Shown in pieces: positions 1 to 5,004 of a stretch of 6,312 nt of DNA; position 1 is the stretch's first letter; every line of letters starts with the position of its first letter. Position numbers and translations under genes: made by a program. The notes beneath the pieces were generated by a model that saw only the letters and a list, made by a program, of their open reading frames with translations, searched no databases and had not been told where the DNA came from. Source of the stretch: Chitinophagaceae bacterium (GTDB lineage: Bacteria > Bacteroidota > Bacteroidia > Chitinophagales > Chitinophagaceae); contig PLEB01000084.1 in the NCBI GenBank assembly GCA_003136915.1, positions 2,722 to 9,033 of the forward strand. Reading direction: 5' to 3'.

Positions 1-108
1 GATTCAGCCCTCATGCTGGCGGCGCTCATCCTGTTTGTTATCATATTTTTATTCAACGGACTTTCGAGGATCATCTTATACCGGCTGGAAAGGAGGAGTT
101 ACCTATGA
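1..108 (+). CDS. pstC: PstC phosphate ABC permease, C-terminal fragment
   Basis: The window opens inside a reading frame of 35 codons that ends in TGA at 106-108. The visible residues are a hydrophobic helix (about residues 4-20 of the fragment, rich in Ala, Leu, Ile, Phe and Val), then NGLSRIILYRLERRSYL, a basic cytoplasmic tail. A last membrane helix followed by an N-x-L-x-R-x-I-like stretch and an Arg-rich end is typical of PstC, the permease partner of PstA. The stop overlaps the pstA start (ATGA), so the two are translationally coupled. The identity rests mostly on position directly before pstA. The short fragment alone would only say ABC permease. Confidence 0.8.
   Translation, partial: DSALMLAALILFVIIFLFNGLSRIILYRLERRSYL
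91..96 (+). promoter_or_regulatory. Shine-Dalgarno-like AGGAGG before pstA
   Basis: AGGAGG lies eight bases before the pstA ATG at 105, inside the end of pstC, where it encodes part of the Arg-Arg tail. It is the only strong Shine-Dalgarno sequence seen in the window. Bacteroidota generally make little use of such sites, so it may simply reflect the Arg codons. It does support 105 as the pstA start. Confidence 0.45.
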
Positions 109-950
109 AGAGGAAAAAGATCGAGTCTGTTTTTTTTAAGAGCCTGATGATATTGGCCACGCTAATTATTGCCGGATCCCTGGTCATGATCTTGTGGACT
201 ATAACGGCCAAGGGTATACGCTCCCTGAATTGGGATATGATATCCAAGGCTCCTGAAGGAGGGTTTTATATCGGTAAGGGGGGCGGCCTTCTGAATGCCA
301 TTATCGGTTCGCTCTATATCACTATCGGTTCAACCCTGCTAGGCTTGCTTATCAGCATCCCCGTAGTTTTATACATAAACATATATGCCAGAAAGGATTC
401 CTCGCTAGCCACCGTTACGCGCTTCACTTTCGACGTTTTGTTCGGCATTCCATCTATTGTATATGGTGCCTTTGGTTTTACCATTATGGTCTATTTCGGG
501 TTAAGGGCCTCCCTCCTGGCCGGCATCATTACCGTGACGCTGGTGATCATTCCTATCCTCGCGCGTGCAATGGACGAAGTGATCAGACGGACACCCGAAG
601 AATTATCGGACGCTACCTATTCGCTGGGTGCTACCCGTTGGGAAACGTCCAAGGTCTTCCTTCGCCAGTCGCTTCCTGGAATCATGACAGCCGTATTACT
701 ATCCTCGGGCAGAGCAATCGGCGATGCAGCCAGTGTTCTGTTCACAGCGGGATATACGGATAGTATTCCTACTTCTTTGAGTCAACCTGCAGCCACCCTG
801 CCGTTAGCCATTTTCTTCCAGTTGAGCAGCCCTATCCAGGAAGTGCAGAACCGGGCTTATGCAGCGGCCCTGATCTTAACCGTAATTGTGCTTGTTATCA
901 GTCTTGGCGCCAAATATTTCAGTAAAAAATTATCAAAAAACAAAATATGA
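105..950 (+). CDS. pstA: PstA, phosphate ABC transporter permease
   Basis: This 281-residue inner-membrane protein would pair with PstC to form the phosphate channel of the Pst importer. Hydrophobic segments lie at roughly residues 12-34, 64-93, 107-131, 136-153, 192-213 and 253-270, matching the six-helix PstA plan and the usual length of about 280. The cytoplasmic EAA coupling loop, which docks on the ATPase, is clear at about 165-193 (EELSDATYSLGATRWE onward). The segment IPSIVYGAFG (115-124) is also typical of PstA. The ATG at 105 overlaps the pstC stop and has AGGAGG eight bases upstream. The TGA at 948-950 overlaps the pstB start. Such operons are normally induced by phosphate limitation, but the promoter is outside the window. 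Confidence 0.95.
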   Translation: MKRKKIESVFFKSLMILATLIIAGSLVMILWTITAKGIRSLNWDMISKAPEGGFYIGKGGGLLNAIIGSLYITIGSTLLGLLISIPVVLYINIYARKDSSLATVTRFTFDVLFGIPSIVYGAFGFTIMVYFGLRASLLAGIITVTLVIIPILARAMDEVIRRTPEELSDATYSLGATRWETSKVFLRQSLPGIMTAVLLSSGRAIGDAASVLFTAGYTDSIPTSLSQPAATLPLAIFFQLSSPIQEVQNRAYAAALILTVIVLVISLGAKYFSKKLSKNKI

Positions 951-1711
951 CATTTGAAGCTCCTCATATCCGGGTCAAGGACCTGAACGTTTATATCGGG
1001 CACAATCATATCCTCAAGAATATAAGCCTGGACATCCCGGATAAAAAGATCACATCGTTCATCGGTCCTTCGGGCTGCGGAAAAACAACATTATTGAAAA
1101 CATTCAACCGCCTGCTCGACAGGAATAAAGATGTGAAGGTTGACGGGCAGGTGTTAGTTGACGGAGAAGATATTTATGGCAGCCAGGTGGAAGTGACGGG
1201 TATGCGCAGAAAAATGGGCCTGTTATCCCAGCGCCCTTTCCCGTTGCCTATGAGCATATATGACAATATTGCCTATGGACCCCGGATCCACGGGTTAAGA
1301 AAGAAAAAAGAGCTCAATCAATCAGTAGAACATTATCTCCGCGCCACCGGTCTGTGGGAAGAAGTAAAAGGACGCTTAAACAGCCCTGCGACCAGCCTGT
1401 CCATCGGCCAGCAACAGCGGTTGTGTCTGGCCAGGGGCCTGGCAGTGGAACCGGAAATCATCCTCGGCGATGAGCCCACTTCTGCGCTTGATCCGCTGTC
1501 CACCCAAAGGATCGAAGAGCTGTTCCTTCAGCTAAGTGATAAATACACGATCGTACTGGTCACGCATATCCTCCGTCAGGCCAGAAGAGTATCCGATTAT
1601 ATTGTGTTCATCTATATGGGAGAGATCATAGAATTCGGTCCAACCGAAGAACTGCTGCTGAATCCAAAGCAAAAGCTGACACAGGAATATGTTAAAGGGT
1701 ATATTAGTTAA
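947..1711 (+). CDS. pstB: PstB, phosphate ABC transporter ATPase
   Basis: This 254-residue cytoplasmic ATPase would power the PstA-PstC channel. Visible motifs are Walker A GPSGCGKT (40-47), the Q-loop with Gln95 leading into the PstB-typical PLPMSIYDNIAYG (99-111), the ABC signature LSIGQQQR (151-158), Walker B IILGDE (171-176, Asp175 and Glu176), the D-loop SALD and the H-loop His207. FNRL (53-56) and the PMSIYDN stretch separate PstB from other ABC ATPases. The signature has Ile153 where LSGGQ normally has its first Gly, and Gly precedes the Walker B Asp. The key catalytic residues are intact, so it should be active. The ATG overlaps the pstA stop. The gene is followed by 95 bp without a clear terminator and not by phoU, which often ends pst operons. 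Confidence 0.95.
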   Translation: MTFEAPHIRVKDLNVYIGHNHILKNISLDIPDKKITSFIGPSGCGKTTLLKTFNRLLDRNKDVKVDGQVLVDGEDIYGSQVEVTGMRRKMGLLSQRPFPLPMSIYDNIAYGPRIHGLRKKKELNQSVEHYLRATGLWEEVKGRLNSPATSLSIGQQQRLCLARGLAVEPEIILGDEPTSALDPLSTQRIEELFLQLSDKYTIVLVTHILRQARRVSDYIVFIYMGEIIEFGPTEELLLNPKQKLTQEYVKGYIS

Positions 1712-1789
1712 TGAATTAACGGTTCGCCGAAATAGTTATAGCTTACTGAAATTGTAGACTGATTCTCCAGGATTCCGGCCTGTAAACTC

Positions 1790-1797
1790 TAAATTTG
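1790..1797 (+). promoter_or_regulatory. Bacteroidota-type -7 promoter box for the siroheme gene
   Basis: TAAATTTG matches the Bacteroidota -7 consensus TAnnTTTG exactly. It ends nine bases before the ATG at 1807, so transcription would start about at 1802-1806 and the mRNA would be nearly leaderless. No good TTG-type -33 element stands at the usual distance. The call therefore rests on the box and its position only. Confidence 0.5.
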
Positions 1798-1806
1798 CGA
1801 TCAGGC

Positions 1807-2541
1807 ATGAATCCAAACCAAACTATACCCGAAATAAACGCTGAAAATAATTTGTTCCCCGTCTTCATCAAGCTGGAGCAATTGCGTTTGCTGATCATCG
1901 GGGGGGGAAATGTGGGACTGGAGAAGCTGAATGCCGTGCTGCAAAATTCGCCTGCAACCAAAATCAGGTTAGTGGCCACGGCGATTAATGAAACAATAAA
2001 GGATCTTTCCCTGAATCATCCGGGCATCGAGCTTTTCGAGCGCCCTTACGTGCCGGACGACCTCGATAGGGCCGATATTGTGATCGTTGCCATCAATGAT
2101 AAAGCTACCAGCAGCTTGATCGGCATAGAGGCCAAGGCAAGAGGAAAGCTTATCAATGTGGCGGACACTCCCGAACTCTGTGATTTCTACCTAAGCTCGA
2201 TTGTCAAAAAAGGAAATCTGAAGATCGCCATTTCAACGAACGGGAAATCTCCTACTATTGCCAAGCGGATGAAGGAACAATTGAATGAATTGATCCCGGA
2301 TGAGATCGAGGGTGTATTGCAAAACATGCATACCATCCGCCAGGATTTAAAAGGCGACTTTGCGGAAAAAGTAAAACAGCTCGACGACCTTACCAAAGTT
2401 CTCAGTGCCAAGCAGACAAAGCTGGAGCAAATCAATAAACCCGGGGCAAGAAAATGGCAGGGGATCGTGAAGTGGTGCCTGTTTTGCCTTTTTTTTTATG
2501 CTGTTCGGGCACCTGATCCTTTCTTATCTTCCCCTTCGTAA
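1807..2541 (+). CDS. cysG: Siroheme synthase domain: precorrin-2 dehydrogenase/ferrochelatase (CysG N-terminal/Met8 type)
   Basis: The protein would oxidise precorrin-2 with NAD to sirohydrochlorin and insert iron, giving siroheme for sulfite or nitrite reductase. Residues are numbered from the ATG at 1807. There is a Rossmann NAD loop IGGGNVG (31-37), the INVADTPELCDFY block (116-128) with the expected catalytic Asp120, and STNGKSPTIAKRMKE (143-157), equivalent to the STGGSSP block of CysG. A helical domain runs to about 210. The frame also opens at a TTG at 1795, but that lies within the promoter box, so ATG 1807 is preferred. The last 23 residues are odd: a hydrophobic stretch KWCLFCLFFYAV (222-233) turns abruptly into a polar tail after a run of nine T. 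They look like half of a membrane helix read out of frame. The methyltransferase half of full CysG is absent. Confidence 0.88.
   Translation: MNPNQTIPEINAENNLFPVFIKLEQLRLLIIGGGNVGLEKLNAVLQNSPATKIRLVATAINETIKDLSLNHPGIELFERPYVPDDLDRADIVIVAINDKATSSLIGIEAKARGKLINVADTPELCDFYLSSIVKKGNLKIAISTNGKSPTIAKRMKEQLNELIPDEIEGVLQNMHTIRQDLKGDFAEKVKQLDDLTKVLSAKQTKLEQINKPGARKWQGIVKWCLFCLFFYAVRAPDPFLSSPS
2489..2497 (+). other. Run of nine T at the junction of two frames (frameshift or slippage site)
   Basis: Nine T fall where the siroheme frame and the transporter frame meet. Reading eight T instead of nine (or skipping one base) continues the siroheme frame directly into the transporter: KWCLFCLFF then MLFGHLILSYLPL. 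This makes one smooth helix of about 20 hydrophobic residues bounded by Lys and Arg, and a 509-residue fusion from 1807 to 3337. As written, each half carries only part of that helix. Possible explanations are a homopolymer sequencing error, a real indel, or RNA polymerase slippage, which runs of this length can support. Confidence 0.7.
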
Positions 2542-3337
2542 AATATCGGAGGGAATTCAAAAACTCCCTGAGTATCTTGACATCCCTTCTTTTCTAATGA
2601 TGACTGTCACCGGTTTCCTGGCTCAGATGGTCGATGGTTCACTGGGCATGGGTTATGGAACTATATCCACAACTTTTCTGCTGGCGATCGGTGTGAGTCC
2701 CGCGATCGTAAGCAGCCGGGTGCATTCTGCCAGAGTATTTTCCAGTGGCGTATCCGGATATAGTCATCACCGCTTTGGCAATATCAATAGAAAATTATTC
2801 CGGGCCCTGGTTATACCGGGAGTTATCGGCGCCATCCTGGGAGCAACCCTGGCATACATCGGACAAAAATATACGATCTGGGTCCGGGTGCCGCTCTCGC
2901 TTTATACGCTATACCTCGGTTATTATATAATTCAAAAGGCATTCAGAAGAAAAAGTAATCACAACAAAGTAAAAAATGTCGGATGGCTTGCATCTGCCGG
3001 AGGTTTTATGGACGCTTTTGCCGGCGGAGGATGGGGTTCATTGGTTACAGGAACATTAATTTCAAAAAGAAACAATCCCCGCTACGTCATCGGATCTGTT
3101 TGCCTCGCCGAATTTTTTGTAGTTTTCGCAAGTTCCATTACCTTTTTTATCCTGTTAAAAACGATATTCTTTGTGGATGTTGCGGGACTGATTATTGGTG
3201 GTCTGATCGCTGCTCCCATAGCAGCAAGGTTGGTTGGTAAAATTCCCATAAAAATTATGTTCATGGCCGTTGGTTCATTGGTAATCATTACAAGTTTGCT
3301 GACGCTGATAAAAGGTATTGCTAATGTTTTGAGGTGA
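2498..3337 (+). CDS. TauE/SafE (TSUP) family membrane transporter, probably for sulfate or sulfite
   Basis: This is a 279-residue polytopic membrane protein as read from the ATG at 2498. The family's duplicated motif appears twice: GFLAQMVDGSLGMGYG at 39-54 and GGFMDAFAGGGWGSLVTG at 168-185, each at the start of a hydrophobic bundle. Further membrane segments lie at about 56-71, 103-121, 131-147, 200-221, 226-244 and 252-272. TSUP proteins move sulfite, sulfate or organosulfonates. Next to a siroheme domain, whose product serves sulfite reductase, sulfate or sulfite transport for assimilation is the reasonable inference, but the substrate cannot be read from sequence. The start is doubtful: the ATG lies 44 bases inside the upstream frame, directly after the T run, and leaves a shortened first helix. 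The gene is more likely the C-terminal half of a fusion. Confidence 0.87.
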   Translation: MLFGHLILSYLPLRKISEGIQKLPEYLDIPSFLMMTVTGFLAQMVDGSLGMGYGTISTTFLLAIGVSPAIVSSRVHSARVFSSGVSGYSHHRFGNINRKLFRALVIPGVIGAILGATLAYIGQKYTIWVRVPLSLYTLYLGYYIIQKAFRRKSNHNKVKNVGWLASAGGFMDAFAGGGWGSLVTGTLISKRNNPRYVIGSVCLAEFFVVFASSITFFILLKTIFFVDVAGLIIGGLIAAPIAARLVGKIPIKIMFMAVGSLVIITSLLTLIKGIANVLR

Positions 3338-3344
3338 AAGAGGA

Positions 3345-3464
3345 AAATTAAAAATTAAAAATTAAAAATTAAAAAATGGAACCTGACACAGAACTAATGC
3401 ACTTCGATTCGAAGAGTCGGGTCGGGCACCTGTTTTTTAATTTTTAATTTTTAATTTTTAATTT
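3345..3464. repeat. Large inverted repeat built of AT-only heptamers around a structured core
   Basis: The left arm (3345-3376) is a tandem array of A5TT units. The right arm (3433-3464) is its exact reverse complement, T6 then AAT5 units, matching over 32 of 32 bases. The 56-nt core (3377-3432) is more GC-rich and can fold itself: CTTCG/CGAAG with an ATT loop (3402-3414), and ACCTGAC (3381-3387) with GTCGGGT (3416-3422) through one G-U pair. It lies seven bases after the transporter stop and just upstream of the next promoter. It could act as a bidirectional terminator between the two sulfur units, or be a dispersed MITE-like repeat. The 289 bp between genes hold this element, the promoter and the attenuator below. 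Confidence 0.85.
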
Positions 3465-3476
3465 AAACAAAACGAC

Positions 3477-3484
3477 TAACTTTG
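3477..3484 (+). promoter_or_regulatory. Bacteroidota-type -7 promoter box of the cysteine operon
   Basis: TAACTTTG is an exact TAnnTTTG box. Transcription would be expected to begin some five bases after it, about 3488-3491, which is the GTG of the Cys-rich leader frame at 3489. No clean TTG -33 element is seen 19-23 bp upstream, where the AT heptamer repeat ends. That A/T tract might assist polymerase binding instead. Confidence 0.65.
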
Positions 3485-3488
3485 CATT

Positions 3489-3560
3489 GTGAAATCGACC
3501 ATCCTTCATACCTGCTGTTGTTGTTGTGCATGCACCGGATTTATCAGGTGGAGGGTATGA
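3489..3560 (+). CDS. Poly-cysteine leader peptide of a cysteine attenuator
   Basis: This short frame has 23 codons with a GTG start and a TGA stop at 3558-3560. The peptide begins MKSTILHT, continues with five Cys in a row (TGC then four TGT, 3513-3527), Ala and a sixth Cys (3531-3533), and ends TGFIRWRV. Six Cys in seven codons, in front of a terminator and a cysteine-synthesis operon, is the signature of a leader whose ribosome stalls when Cys-tRNA is scarce. No Shine-Dalgarno sequence is present, and the predicted transcript starts at or next to the GTG, so it is probably leaderless. Leaderless poly-cysteine sORFs acting as cysteine attenuators are described in mycobacteria, but this peptide is not recognisably the same sequence. 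The only in-frame alternative start is an ATT at 3486, because a TAA lies at 3477-3479. Confidence 0.8.
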   Translation: MKSTILHTCCCCCACTGFIRWRV

Positions 3561-3601
3561 CTATATGGATTAAAAACGACTAATTATACCGAAGCTCCAC
3601 C
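3507..3601 (+). promoter_or_regulatory. Antiterminator and protector pairings of the cysteine attenuator
   Basis: GGTGGAGGGTATGA (3547-3560), covering the end and stop of the leader frame, can pair downstream: GGTGGAG with CTCCACC (3595-3601), and GGTATGA with TTATACC (3584-3590, one G-U), separated by a GAAG bulge. That consumes the 5' arm of the terminator. The same strand can instead pair upstream: GGTATG (3554-3559) with CATACC (3507-3512), and GGTG (3547-3550) with CACC (3533-3536), across the Cys codons. A ribosome stalled at the Cys codons would break the upstream pairing and free the antiterminator. A ribosome reaching the stop would cover 3547-3560 and let the terminator form. Pairings are visible by eye; no folding energies were computed. 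Confidence 0.72.
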
Positions 3602-3622
3602 GAAGTGGGGCTTTTTTATTTT
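3593..3622 (+). terminator. Intrinsic terminator (attenuator) in the leader of the cysteine operon
   Basis: AGCTCCAC (3593-3600) and GTGGGGCT (3605-3612) form an eight-pair stem with one G-U and a CGAA tetraloop. A tract of six T, then A and four more T, follows directly. It ends four bases before the cysM ATG at 3627, so it can only serve to stop transcripts before the operon. Its 5' arm is shared with the alternative antiterminator pairing. Confidence 0.88.
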
Positions 3623-3626
3623 CGCC

Positions 3627-4565
3627 ATGTCTAACTTATCGCACATTGCCGTTCCGGGAATTCCGGAAAAGCTGGCGGCCTTGCAGTCCCAGATCGGAAA
3701 CACGCCGCTTTTCGAACTGCGCCATATTTTCCGGAAGAAAGGGGTCGCTCTCTATGCCAAACAGGAGTGGATGCAACTTTCCGGTAGCGTTAAGGCGCGC
3801 GCGGCTTATTTCATATTCCGTGACGCAATAAACAATGGCCGGCTTGGAAAGGGCAGAACCTTGCTTGATGCCACCAGTGGAAACACAGGAATTGCTTATG
3901 CCACCCTGGGCAAATCATTGGGGATTCCCGTGACGCTCTGCCTTCCCGAGAATGCATCCTCCGAAAGAATAGAAATCCTGCGGTCCCTGGGAGCCGAACT
4001 TATTCTTACCTCTCGTTATGAAGGAACCGACGGAGCGCAGGAACTGGCCCGTTCAATGGCCGAAAATGAACCCCACCGCTTTTTCTATGCTGATCAATAC
4101 AAGAACGATAACAATTGGAAGGCCCACTACCACGGAACGGCGGTAGAAATCATTGAAACAGTTCCCGGCATTACGCATTTTGTTGCAGGTTTGGGAACAA
4201 CGGGAACTTTTGTAGGTACCGGCAGAAGACTAAAGAAATTCAACCCTTCCATTCAATTGATTTCACTGCAGCCAGACAATCCCTTACACGGACTGGAAGG
4301 CTGGAAGCACATGGAAACCGCCGCGGTTCCTGATATATATGATCCTGTTTTGGCCGACCTGAATCTTGAAATATCTACTGAAGAAGCCTGGGATATGATC
4401 CGGCTTGCCAAGGCAAAAGAAGGACTAATATTAAGTCCCTCCTCTGCAGCAAATCTCGCCGGAGCCATTCGGGTTGCGTCAGCATTGGAAGCGGGAATCG
4501 TTGTGACGGTTCTTCCGGACAATGGAGATAAATATGGCGACATAATTAAAAAGATATTGAAATGA
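3627..4565 (+). CDS. cysM: CysM-type cysteine synthase (PLP-dependent)
   Basis: This 312-residue fold-type II PLP enzyme would replace the leaving group of an activated serine with sulfur to make cysteine. SGSVK (52-56) carries the PLP lysine, Lys56. TSGNTG (83-88) binds the substrate carboxylate, GLGTTGT (188-194) is the phosphate loop, and SPSSAAN (270-276) lies where a Ser contacts the pyridine nitrogen. The segment HGLEGWKHM then DIYDP (221-240) resembles the CysM branch rather than CysK. Followed by JAMM peptidase, CysO and MoeZ genes, it probably uses a carrier thiocarboxylate as sulfur donor, as M. tuberculosis CysM does. Whether it takes O-phosphoserine or O-acetylserine is not decided. 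The ATG has no Shine-Dalgarno sequence and follows the attenuator by four bases. The stop overlaps the next gene (ATGA). Confidence 0.92.
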   Translation: MSNLSHIAVPGIPEKLAALQSQIGNTPLFELRHIFRKKGVALYAKQEWMQLSGSVKARAAYFIFRDAINNGRLGKGRTLLDATSGNTGIAYATLGKSLGIPVTLCLPENASSERIEILRSLGAELILTSRYEGTDGAQELARSMAENEPHRFFYADQYKNDNNWKAHYHGTAVEIIETVPGITHFVAGLGTTGTFVGTGRRLKKFNPSIQLISLQPDNPLHGLEGWKHMETAAVPDIYDPVLADLNLEISTEEAWDMIRLAKAKEGLILSPSSAANLAGAIRVASALEAGIVVTVLPDNGDKYGDIIKKILK

Positions 4566-5002
4566 TCTCATTTAAAACCATTCCCCGCAGTCAAATGCTG
4601 GAACACGCGCAGCGGATATTCCCCGATGAGTGCTGCGGTTTTCTTTTTGGAACCGAGCAAAGCGATGGTACACGGGAGGTAGAGAAGATTCTTGAAGTGG
4701 ACAATTCAAAATCAGGTGATAAACGCAGGCGTTTTGAGATCAGTCCTCAGAACTATCTGCACGCTGAAAAATATGCCATCGAACATGATCTGCTGTTGTT
4801 AGGCATTTATCATTCTCATCCCGGCCATCCTGCCATTCCCTCAGAGCATGACCGGGTTGCCGCACAGCCTTATTTTTCTTATATCATTGTCTCTGTCATG
4901 CAGGGAAAAATAAATCATATCCGATCCTGGCGGCTGGGAGAGGATTCCCGCTTTGAAGAAGAAAAATTAACGCCCATTCATTTTCATCAATCAATAGAAT
5001 AA
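4562..5002 (+). CDS. mec: Mec-type JAMM zinc metallopeptidase
   Basis: This 146-residue single-domain protein carries the complete JAMM/MPN+ zinc signature: Glu23 in PDECCGFL, then HSH (84-86), seven residues, Ser94, two residues and Asp97. The length and the DECCGFLFG opening fit the Mec group of M. tuberculosis, which cleaves cysteine from the C-terminus of the CysO-cysteine adduct. Its position between the synthase and the carrier gene supports that role. Because the carrier here extends past its Gly-Gly, the enzyme might also trim the carrier, as related JAMM peptidases do for QbsE-type carriers; that is inference. Translation starts at an ATG overlapping the cysM stop, and the stop lies two bases before the carrier gene. 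Confidence 0.9.
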   Translation: MISFKTIPRSQMLEHAQRIFPDECCGFLFGTEQSDGTREVEKILEVDNSKSGDKRRRFEISPQNYLHAEKYAIEHDLLLLGIYHSHPGHPAIPSEHDRVAAQPYFSYIIVSVMQGKINHIRSWRLGEDSRFEEEKLTPIHFHQSIE

Positions 5003-5004
5003 AA

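Noticed and set aside
1717..1731. Hairpin CGG-TTCG-CCG after pstB as a terminator
   Set aside because: Only a three-pair stem and no T tract follows. It is too weak to call.
1795..1806. Upstream TTG start for the siroheme gene
   Set aside because: The TTG lies inside the TAAATTTG promoter box, so it would not be on the transcript. The ATG at 1807 fits better.
3395..3415. tRNA T-loop-like TTCGAATC on the minus strand
   Set aside because: The flanks do not form a five-pair T-stem around a seven-base loop, and no cloverleaf or acceptor stem can be found. The bases belong to the CTTCG/CGAAG hairpin.
3344..3464. CRISPR-like repeat array
   Set aside because: The repeats are contiguous AT heptamers without spacers, arranged as two inverted arrays, so this is not a CRISPR.
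3513..3533. Trinucleotide TGT repeat as a simple microsatellite
   Set aside because: The run is short, includes TGC codons at both ends with a GCA between, and is in frame within a leader whose context explains it. A microsatellite reading would leave the terminator and the pairings unexplained.
3427..3550. CACCTG in the repeat core complementary to CAGGTG in the leader (3545-3550)
   Set aside because: The core lies upstream of the predicted promoter and would not be on the same transcript. A six-base match over this distance is expected by chance.
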